This document shows, piece after piece, positions 57,593-64,000 of a stretch of DNA of 64,000 nt. Positions within the stretch are counted from its first letter, which is position 1. The number at the start of each line of letters is the position of its first letter. The position numbers and the translations under genes were made by a program. The notes under the pieces are model-generated. The model was not told where the DNA came from, did no database searches, and was given only the letters and a program-made list of their open reading frames with translations. Origin of the DNA: Nitrospira sp. (GTDB lineage: Bacteria; Nitrospirota; Nitrospiria; Nitrospirales; Nitrospiraceae); NCBI GenBank assembly GCA_030123565.1, contig CP126122.1, positions 620,001 to 684,000 on the forward strand. Direction: 5' to 3'.

Positions 57593-57828
57593 AGGCCAAG
57601 ATTCATGTGACGCTGAAGCAGGGGATTCTCGATCCGCAGGGCAAGGCGATCGAGCATGCGCTGGACTCGCTCGGGTTCAAGAACGCGGCGAATGTGCGGG
57701 TGGGCAAATATATGGAAGTGGATGTGAATGAAACGGACAGGGCCAAGGCCGAGTCGCAAGTGAAGGCCATGTGCGAGAAGTTGCTGGCGAATACGGTGAT
57801 TGAGGAATATCGGTACGAGTTGCAATAG
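57589..57828 (+). CDS. purS: FGAM synthase subunit PurS
   Basis: A 79-residue small subunit of the three-part formylglycinamidine synthase found with a short PurL. It has the full family pattern: KIHVTLKQGILDPQGKAIEH, LGFKNAANVRVGKYMEV and CEKLLANTVIEEYRYEL. A longer open frame running in from 57331 is not the protein; the ATG at 57589 gives the normal length. Confidence 0.95.
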   Translation: MKAKIHVTLKQGILDPQGKAIEHALDSLGFKNAANVRVGKYMEVDVNETDRAKAESQVKAMCEKLLANTVIEEYRYELQ

Positions 57829-57834
57829 GTTCAG

Positions 57835-57932
57835 GACGGGGCGGCGGGGCTTGGCTCCTTGCTCGCAGAACGCGCACGATAAATCAGTGCTCGTTCCATG
57901 CGCGCAGTAGAGCCAAGCCCCGCCACCCCGTC
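57835..57932 (+). repeat. Palindromic repeat, copy C, between purS and purQ
   Basis: The core (TTGCTCGCAGAACGCGCACG, GTGCTCGTTCCATGCGCGCA) matches copies A and B, but the arms differ. GGCGGGGCTTGGCTC (57843-57857) pairs perfectly with GAGCCAAGCCCCGCC (57910-57924), and GACGGGG/CCCCGTC extends the stem to 22 pairs with one mismatch. It directly follows the purS stop. Confidence 0.8.
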
Positions 57933-57977
57933 AATGTGCATTGCAGCTCAGGATGAGTGGGGGATGGAAAAGCAAAG

Positions 57978-58694
57978 ATGAAAATCGGCGTGGTGGTGTT
58001 TCCCGGCAGCAATTGCGATCACGACTGCCAGTACATCTTCAAGGAAGTGTTGGGCCAGTATGTGGAGATGATCTGGCACAAGGAGACTCTGCTGGCAGGG
58101 CTCGACGCGATCCTGTTGCCGGGCGGGTTTTCCTACGGGGACTATTTGCGGACCGGCGCCATCGCGCGCTTCTCCCCGGTCATGGGCGCGGTGAAGGAGT
58201 TTGCCCACAAAGGCGGACTGGTGATCGGCATCTGCAACGGTTTTCAAATTCTCTTGGAAGCCGGCCTGCTGCCAGGCGTGATGCTGCGGAATACCTCGCT
58301 GAATTTTATCTGCAAAGATGTCTATGTGAAGGTGGAAAATGCCGCGACCAGTTTCACGAATCGTTGTGAGTCCGGCCAGGTGCTGAAGATTCCCATTGCC
58401 CATGCCGACGGCAACTACTATACCGATCCGGTCACGCTCGCCGGCATCAAGGCCAATGCGCAGGTGATTTTCCGCTACTGCACGGTCGAGGGCAAGGTGA
58501 CGCCGGAGACCAATCCGAACGGCTCGCTGGACAACATCGCCGGGATCATGAATGCCGCCGGCAACGTGTTGGGCCTGATGCCGCATCCGGAGCGCAGTGC
58601 GGAGACATTACTGGGCAACGAAGACGGCCGGCTGATTTTTCTGTCGATGCTGGAAACTCTGAAGAAAGCCAAGTTGCAGCCGGTTACCGGATAA
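57978..58694 (+). CDS. purQ: FGAM synthase glutaminase subunit PurQ
   Basis: A 238-residue class I glutamine amidotransferase that feeds ammonia to PurL. It begins [20 protein letters not shown], has the nucleophile Cys in [20 protein letters not shown] and the His/Glu pair in [18 protein letters not shown] 57978 is chosen over a GTG at 57957. Confidence 0.95.
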   Translation: MKIGVVVFPGSNCDHDCQYIFKEVLGQYVEMIWHKETLLAGLDAILLPGGFSYGDYLRTGAIARFSPVMGAVKEFAHKGGLVIGICNGFQILLEAGLLPGVMLRNTSLNFICKDVYVKVENAATSFTNRCESGQVLKIPIAHADGNYYTDPVTLAGIKANAQVIFRYCTVEGKVTPETNPNGSLDNIAGIMNAAGNVLGLMPHPERSAETLLGNEDGRLIFLSMLETLKKAKLQPVTG

Positions 58695-58710
58695 CCAAAA
58701 GGAGGGTTCG

Positions 58711-58938
58711 ATGAGTACGCCCAAGGAAGAAGTCCGAAAACTTCTTGAGAGGCTGCCTGACGAAGCCTCCTATGAGGACATTCAGTACCACATCTATGTC
58801 CGGGAGAAGATTGAGCGAGGGCTTCGGGATATCAAAGAGGGGAGAGTGCTCACTCAGAAAGAAGTTGAGCGACGGGCTTCGAAGTGGCTCAGAAAGGTCA
58901 AGCGGGCAAGGACAGAAATAGTGGGAATAAAAACGTGA
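58711..58938 (+). CDS. Orphan antitoxin-like protein
   Basis: A 75-residue soluble protein: RKLLERLPDEASYEDIQYHI, then EKIERGLRDIKEGRVLTQKE and ERRASKWLRKV. This plan (short DNA-binding-like helix, RGL-x-D-x-x-x-GR-V, then a C-terminal helix) is typical of antitoxins of RelE/ParE-type pairs. No toxin gene follows within 300 bases, so it is either orphaned or works with a distant partner. AAGGAGGG lies before the ATG. Confidence 0.65.
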   Translation: MSTPKEEVRKLLERLPDEASYEDIQYHIYVREKIERGLRDIKEGRVLTQKEVERRASKWLRKVKRARTEIVGIKT

Positions 58939-59262
58939 TGGCCAGGGCCTGCCCTGCTCAACACTCCGGCTCGGTCGCACTCAACCTCACTGCTCGGCTG
59001 CGCAACTCGTTCCGTTCCAAGCAACGCTCGAACGGAACTTCGAACAGTGCTCGCCGTCCGCCAGGCGGATCGCAGCCGTTCGGCAAGTGCATTATGCCGA
59101 GCCTCCGTGTGATTCGCGATGCAGACCTTGGCCGTCACCGTGGGTTTGTTTAAGAGCAAAGAAAAATGAAGATGGGACTCGTTTCTGCTGCCAATTCTGC
59201 TCACGGTAACATGACTCCATCAAGTATGAAGCAGTCGGAAAAAACAGATTGCGCATAGGTGA
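58939..59262. other. Gene-free stretch after the antitoxin-like gene
   Basis: No toxin or other gene is recognised. Several short inverted sequences (GTTCCGTTC, CGAACGGAAC, GAACGGAACTTCGAAC) occur at about 59008-59048 and may be repeat debris. Base composition shifts to A and T toward the next gene. Confidence 0.4.
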
Positions 59263-59277
59263 TTGACTGTGTCCCCT

Positions 59278-59994
59278 ATGTTAAGGCCATCAATCACCTT
59301 GGGAATTCCTGGAGATCCATACACACTATTTTATGACTACGATCAGATTGAAGGAAAAAAGCTTGGGTCACTCACTTCGGATCAGAAAGTGATTTGGTTC
59401 CGTGAGCGGTTAAATATGACGCATATGGAACCATTGAGACGAATTTGGAAAGATTCCGAGGTTTTTGAAAAATTGCTTCACTCGAAGCTAGATCCCAACG
59501 CCCGTTGTTCCTTCTCCATAGCGGCCATGGCATTAATGTTAGGTGTCGTGGAGGCGTTGGGAACGTTCAGGAATCCTGTAATCTCAAGGTCAAATAGCAA
59601 GAGCAAGAATAAGAAGGCGTTCCTTGAATTCCTGACTAACCATATGGGGCAGTGGAATGTTGTTGCGCCAAACACAACAGCATCTGTAGCGGATATTCTT
59701 TGGAAGTCCTTCAGAAATGGCATCACCCACGACTTACGCGTCGATCAGGTAAGTGGAGCTGACCAACTTTGGGGAAGCTTGGAGTTTCAAGAGAATTTCT
59801 CTGACCCGGCTAATACTAGGTTTGAAAAATATGGCAACCTGCTTCGGATATGTCCTCTTGCATTCTTTAAGGACCTTGACGGAGCAGTAAAAGAGTACTT
59901 TGGACAACTTTCGTCCAATACCAATTTGCTGAAAAGTTTTCAGAGTAGGTTTGACGAGGTGTATCCGTCCCAGTCAGCCCACTTGTCCGGTTAA
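59278..59994 (+). CDS. Hypothetical protein with HEPN-like motif
   Basis: A protein of about 238 residues, clearly AT-richer than its purine neighbours. No family is recognised, but FRNGITHDL at residues 145-153 carries R-N-x3-H (Arg146, His151), the active-site motif of HEPN RNases and related proteins. It follows a helical region (AAMALMLGVVEALGTF), as in that fold. A TTG at 59263 is an alternative start; neither has a Shine-Dalgarno sequence. It splits purQ from purL and looks transferred. Confidence 0.58.
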   Translation: MLRPSITLGIPGDPYTLFYDYDQIEGKKLGSLTSDQKVIWFRERLNMTHMEPLRRIWKDSEVFEKLLHSKLDPNARCSFSIAAMALMLGVVEALGTFRNPVISRSNSKSKNKKAFLEFLTNHMGQWNVVAPNTTASVADILWKSFRNGITHDLRVDQVSGADQLWGSLEFQENFSDPANTRFEKYGNLLRICPLAFFKDLDGAVKEYFGQLSSNTNLLKSFQSRFDEVYPSQSAHLSG

Positions 59995-60030
59995 AATCGT
60001 AAATTGCACACGAGCAGGAATATTTCCTTT

Positions 60031-62277
60031 ATGAACGCACCAGTCATCACCAAAGCCATCCTCGACCAGCATAAGCTGAGCGAGGAGGAATATAAGAAAA
60101 TTCTGGAGATTCTTGGACGCGAGCCGAACTGGACCGAGCTGGGCATGTTCTCCGCCATGTGGAGCGAACATTGCTCCTACAAAAGCTCGCGCATTCATTT
60201 GAAGAAGCTGCCGACGACGGGGCCGCGCGTGGTGCAGGGGCCGGGGGAGAATGCCGGGGCGGTGGATATCGGAGACGGCCTTTGCGCGGTCTTCAAGATG
60301 GAGTCGCACAACCATCCCTCCTTCATCGAGCCCTATCAAGGCGCGGCGACCGGGGTCGGCGGGATTCTACGCGATATCTTCACGATGGGCGCGAGGCCGA
60401 TCGCGCTGTTGAACTCGCTGCGCTTCGGCGGATTGGACAATGCAAACACCCGCCATCTGCTCAAAGGCGTCGTGTCGGGCATCGCCGGTTATGGCAATTG
60501 CATGGGTGTGCCGACGGTGGGCGGCGAAATCGTCTTCAACGACATCTATGCGCTGAATCCCTTGGTCAATGTGTTCTGCCTGGGGATTGCGCGGAAGGAC
60601 AAGATTTTTCTCGGCAAGGCGGCGGGGGTCGGCAATCCGGTGATCTATGTCGGCTCGAAGACCGGGCGGGACGGGATTCACGGCGCGACGATGGCCTCGG
60701 ATTCGTTCGATGAAGAAGCGGTGCAGAAACGGCCCACGGTGCAGGTCGGCGATCCCTTCACTGAAAAGCTCCTGCTGGAAGCCTGCTTGGAACTGATGTC
60801 CGGTGACTTACTGGTCGGCATTCAAGACATGGGCGCCGCGGGGCTGACGAGTTCGGCCTGTGAGATGGCGTCGCGCGAAGGGACCGGTGTGGAACTGGAG
60901 TTGGCCCATGTGCCGCGCCGTGAGCCGGGCATGACGCCTTACGAGATCATGCTCTCCGAGTCGCAGGAGCGCATGTTGATGGTGGCCAAGGCAGGCAGGG
61001 AAGACGAGGTCATCAAGATTTGCAAGAAGTGGGATCTGGATGTGGCGGTGATCGGGCGGGTGACCGATACGGGCAAGGTCCTCCTCAAAGACAACGGCCA
61101 AGTGGTGGCCGAGGTTCCCGCCAAGGCACTCGCCGACGAGGGCCCACGTTATGACAGGCCCAGTTCGCCGCCTGCCTATCAGGAGATGCTGCAGGCGTTG
61201 AATTATGACGCGCTGCCCGACGTGAAGGATGCGAATGCGGCGCTGCTCGCGCTCTTGGACTCACCGACCATCGCCAGCAAGCGGTGGGTTTACGAACAGT
61301 ACGACCACATGGTGCGCACGAATACGATGGTGCGGCCCGGGTCGGATGCGGCGGTGTTGCGGGTGAAGGGAACGAATAAGGCCCTGGCGCTGTCGGTCGA
61401 TTGCAACGGGCGCTATTGCCTGCTGAATCCCTATGAAGGCGCCAAGATCGCCATTGCGGAATGTGCGCGCAACCTCGCCTGCTCGGGGGCGGAGCCGATC
61501 GGAGTAACCGACTGTCTGAACTTCGGTAATCCGCAGCGCCCTGAGGTCATGTGGCAGTTCGTGCTTGCCATCGAAGGACTGAAGGACGCCTGTGAGGCCC
61601 TGAACGTGCCCATCGTGAGCGGCAACGTGAGTCTGTACAATGAAACGAACGACCTGTCGATTTATCCCACACCGATGGTCGGGATGGTCGGCTTGATCGA
61701 GCCGGCCGACCGTGCGGTCACGCAGTGGTTCAAGCAGAGCGGTGATGCGATCATCCTCCTGGGCAAGACGCGTGAAGATCTTGGGGGGACGGAATATCTC
61801 AAAGTATTGCACCATCGCGAACAGGGCTCGCCGCCCTTGCTGAACCTTGAGGTTGAGAAGGCGGTGCAGGCCTGTACGGTCCGACTCATTCGAGAGGGAT
61901 TGGTGCAGTCGGCCCATGACTGTTCCGATGGAGGATTGGCCGTCGCCTTGACGGAATGTTGTATCTCCGGTCCGGACGAACGACTGGGCGCTGTGGTAAA
62001 ATTATCGGTCGACGGCCTTCGGCGAGATGCGTTGCTCTTTGGGGAAAGCCAGTCACGAATCCTGCTCTCGGTGCGACCCGAAGAGGCTGAACGAGTGCTC
62101 AACCTGGCCTGGGATGCCGCTGTGCATGCCGCACGGATCGGGACCGTCGGAGGTGATCGATTGGTGATGCAGGTGGAAGGTGATCAACGTACGGCAGGCT
62201 GCACCGTCGATCTCGAATTGACGACATTGTATGATCGATGGGCGATGGCGATTCCCCGGGCGCTGGGTCAGGACTAG
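60031..62277 (+). CDS. purL: FGAM synthase large subunit PurL
   Basis: A 748-residue short-form PurL, the ATP-dependent subunit that works with PurS and PurQ. Signatures are [68 protein letters not shown] and [19 protein letters not shown] 60031 gives the normal N-terminus; the frame opens at a TTG at 60004. It would normally follow purQ directly, but here the islet separates them. Confidence 0.95.
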   Translation: MNAPVITKAILDQHKLSEEEYKKILEILGREPNWTELGMFSAMWSEHCSYKSSRIHLKKLPTTGPRVVQGPGENAGAVDIGDGLCAVFKMESHNHPSFIEPYQGAATGVGGILRDIFTMGARPIALLNSLRFGGLDNANTRHLLKGVVSGIAGYGNCMGVPTVGGEIVFNDIYALNPLVNVFCLGIARKDKIFLGKAAGVGNPVIYVGSKTGRDGIHGATMASDSFDEEAVQKRPTVQVGDPFTEKLLLEACLELMSGDLLVGIQDMGAAGLTSSACEMASREGTGVELELAHVPRREPGMTPYEIMLSESQERMLMVAKAGREDEVIKICKKWDLDVAVIGRVTDTGKVLLKDNGQVVAEVPAKALADEGPRYDRPSSPPAYQEMLQALNYDALPDVKDANAALLALLDSPTIASKRWVYEQYDHMVRTNTMVRPGSDAAVLRVKGTNKALALSVDCNGRYCLLNPYEGAKIAIAECARNLACSGAEPIGVTDCLNFGNPQRPEVMWQFVLAIEGLKDACEALNVPIVSGNVSLYNETNDLSIYPTPMVGMVGLIEPADRAVTQWFKQSGDAIILLGKTREDLGGTEYLKVLHHREQGSPPLLNLEVEKAVQACTVRLIREGLVQSAHDCSDGGLAVALTECCISGPDERLGAVVKLSVDGLRRDALLFGESQSRILLSVRPEEAERVLNLAWDAAVHAARIGTVGGDRLVMQVEGDQRTAGCTVDLELTTLYDRWAMAIPRALGQD

Positions 62278-62289
62278 GACAGACACGTC

Positions 62290-63720
62290 ATGGCCAAAGA
62301 ATTGCCGCTGATTTCTCCCGACAAATTTCACGACGAGTGTGCCGTCTTCGGTATCTATGGCCATAAGGAAGCGGCCAACCTCGCCTACCTGGGTCTCTAC
62401 GCGCTCCAACATCGCGGACAGGAAGCCTCAGGAATCGTCTCGAACGACGGCGAACACTTTCACATCGAAAAAGGGCAAGGCCTCGTCGCCGACATTTTCT
62501 CCCAACAGGCCTTGGCGCGGCTCCCTGGAACGATGGCGATCGGCCACAACCGCTACTCGACGGCGGGCGGCGCGGGGCTCAAGAATGTGCAACCCTTGAG
62601 CGTCAACTTCGCCTTCGGCAACCTCGCCGTGGCGCACAACGGCAACCTCATCAATGCCACGATGCTCCGCAGCGAGCTGGAAGCCTACGGCGCCATTTTT
62701 CAATCGACTTCCGATACGGAAGTCATCATCCATCTCATCGCCCATTCGCGGGCCGATACATTGCTCGACCGCGTGATCGATTCCCTGAGCCAGGTCCGCG
62801 GCGCGTTTTCGGTGGTGCTGATGACCGATCAAGGCATTGTGGCGGCGCGCGACCCCCATGGATTCCGCCCGCTTTGTTTGGGACGTTTCCGTGATGCCTG
62901 GATCGTGGCGTCCGAAAGTTGCGCGTTCGATTTGTTGGACGCCGAATACGTGCGGGAGATCGAACCCGGTGAGTTGGTCGTGCTGGATCACGAGGGCGTC
63001 AAGAGCTATAAGCCGTTCGTACCGACCAAACCTGCCATGTGTGTCTTCGAGTACGTCTATTTCGCCCGTCCGGACAGTCGCATTTTCGGAGGCAGCGCCG
63101 TGTATGCCATCCGGAAAGCGTTCGGACGTCAATTGGCCCAAGAATCCTGGGTACCGGCGGATATCGTCATCCCGGTGCCGGATTCCGGAGTGCCGGCGGC
63201 CTTGGGTTACGCAGAAGGATCAGGGGTTCCCTTCGAAACCGGACTCATTCGGAACCACTACGTCGGGCGTACGTTCATCGAACCGGAACAATCGATTCGC
63301 CATTTCGGTGTGAAGGTGAAGCTCAACGCCGTTCCCGAAGTCCTCAAGGGCAAACGCGTCGTCGTCGTGGACGATTCGCTGGTTCGCGGGACGACGAGTC
63401 GAAAGATCGTCAAGATGTTGCGCCATGCCGGAGCCAAGGAAGTGCACATGCGGATCAGTTCTCCGCCGATTCAGTCGCCTTGCTTTTACGGGATCGATAC
63501 GCCGACCAAGAAAGAGCTGATCGCCTCCAGCCATACCACGGAAGAAATCCGCAAATACATCACCGCCGACAGTCTGGCTTACTTGAGCCTGGAAGGGATG
63601 TTGAAAGCTTCTCCCGGCAGCCCGGGGCAGTATTGCAATGCCTGTTTCACCGAGCAGTACCCCATCTCCTTTACCCGCGCGGAAGAACTCCAATTGGGAC
63701 TTTTCGAATCCTCGCGCTGA
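62290..63720 (+). CDS. purF: Amidophosphoribosyltransferase
   Basis: A 476-residue first enzyme of purine synthesis. A short propeptide precedes the nucleophile Cys17 ([12 protein letters not shown]), so autocleavage is expected. The glutaminase domain has [11 protein letters not shown] and [10 protein letters not shown]; the PRPP-binding motif is [17 protein letters not shown]. Cys pairs in [10 protein letters not shown] and [11 protein letters not shown] fit the iron-sulfur B. subtilis-like class. It follows purL by 12 bases. Confidence 0.95.
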   Translation: MAKELPLISPDKFHDECAVFGIYGHKEAANLAYLGLYALQHRGQEASGIVSNDGEHFHIEKGQGLVADIFSQQALARLPGTMAIGHNRYSTAGGAGLKNVQPLSVNFAFGNLAVAHNGNLINATMLRSELEAYGAIFQSTSDTEVIIHLIAHSRADTLLDRVIDSLSQVRGAFSVVLMTDQGIVAARDPHGFRPLCLGRFRDAWIVASESCAFDLLDAEYVREIEPGELVVLDHEGVKSYKPFVPTKPAMCVFEYVYFARPDSRIFGGSAVYAIRKAFGRQLAQESWVPADIVIPVPDSGVPAALGYAEGSGVPFETGLIRNHYVGRTFIEPEQSIRHFGVKVKLNAVPEVLKGKRVVVVDDSLVRGTTSRKIVKMLRHAGAKEVHMRISSPPIQSPCFYGIDTPTKKELIASSHTTEEIRKYITADSLAYLSLEGMLKASPGSPGQYCNACFTEQYPISFTRAEELQLGLFESSR

Positions 63721-63963
63721 ATCTTCCCTGCCGGTTCTTTTGTCTGTAGGAAGGTCGGATCGTCAGGACTTCTCGATGCGCCTTGCTACACTGGCCGACG
63801 TGGCCCAGGTCGGGAAATATCGGTTGATCATCCGCACCAGAGGAGTAGTGCAGTCGATCCGTCTTGCGTTGCACCATGGTAAGCCTTCCTCGGTTGTTGA
63901 ACTGGTTGACCGGTAAACCGGTCGCGAGGAGCTTGGCTCAAGGGAAACTGTTTTTTGCGTGAC

Positions 63964-63993
63964 TTGACACTCTATCGGTTTGCCCGCTGATAT
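63964..63993 (+). promoter_or_regulatory. Sigma70-like promoter at the window end
   Basis: TTGACA at 63964-63969 and TGATAT at 63988-63993 are 18 bases apart, pointing out of the window. A GACCGGTAAACCGGTC palindrome lies upstream at about 63909-63924. The rest of 63721-64000 shows no gene. Confidence 0.45.
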
Positions 63994-64000
63994 GGCCTCC

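Noticed and set aside
57098-57932. Repeat copies as a CRISPR array or integron attC sites
   Set aside because: Copies are far apart, have no regular spacers, and lack the attC core sites. The core is constant and the arms vary, the opposite of attC.

Overview
The window looks like a chromosomal stretch of a nitrite-oxidising Nitrospira (Nitrospirota), probably lineage II. The best single marker is a periplasmic chlorite dismutase at 55557-56351. After removal of its predicted signal peptide, its haem-ligand His and distal Arg fall at positions 160 and 173, the numbers known for the Nitrospira defluvii enzyme. Urease with both a Urt ABC system and a channel-type urea transporter, an assimilatory ferredoxin-type nitrite reductase, cyanase and tandem Amt transporters also fit. 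Cyanase plus NirA point to a canonical nitrite oxidiser rather than a comammox strain; that is inference from published genome comparisons. No rRNA, tRNA or CRISPR array was seen.

Layout. 1-13.2 kb: outer-membrane barrel protein, urtABCDE, a porin-gene remnant, a convergent urea channel, then ureABCFGD without ureE. 13.2-15.9 kb: a frameshifted LysR gene and a divergent DHA2-type efflux pump. 16-23.6 kb: glutamine-dependent NAD synthetase among lineage-type lipoproteins, including two paralogues flanking nadE and three small paralogues with a DPKG-x-RR motif. 23.7-39.4 kb: a NarX/NarL-like two-component pair, then porin-amt-amt-glnB-glnD-glnA, then formate/nitrite transporter-cynS-small winged helix-nirA and a CBS protein. 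39.4-41.3 kb: a scar with an IS3-family transposase tail, an AT-rich orphan gene and a palindromic repeat. 41.3-51.6 kb: two divergent GlnE-family genes, groESL, a secreted dimethylformamidase-like protein, rpoH and a NarK-type transporter. 51.7-63.7 kb: ribBA-ribH-nusB-purB-cld-purC-orf-purS-purQ-purL-purF, broken by repeats and a small AT-rich islet.

The most interesting signal is a family of 5' leader RNAs at four places (17.2, 22.1-22.3, 26.0 and 35.1-35.4 kb). Each follows a sigma70-like promoter and has two short hairpins with six-base loops. The second hairpin shares its 3' arm with an intrinsic terminator. All twelve hairpin loops have G at position 4 and nine have A at position 1, the signature of RNA targets of ANTAR-domain antiterminators such as NasR/NasT. 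They precede nadE, a lipoprotein gene (two units in tandem), the porin-amt-glnB-glnD operon, and the nitrite transporter-cynS-nirA operon (two units in tandem). No ANTAR-domain protein is encoded in the window. A second unusual point is that glutamine synthetase adenylyltransferase functions are carried by two separate, divergently transcribed genes rather than one fused glnE.

Together the genes import urea, ammonium, nitrite and cyanate, convert them to ammonium, and assimilate it through GlnA under PII/GlnD and GlnE-type control. GlnA Tyr397, the usual adenylylation site, is conserved.
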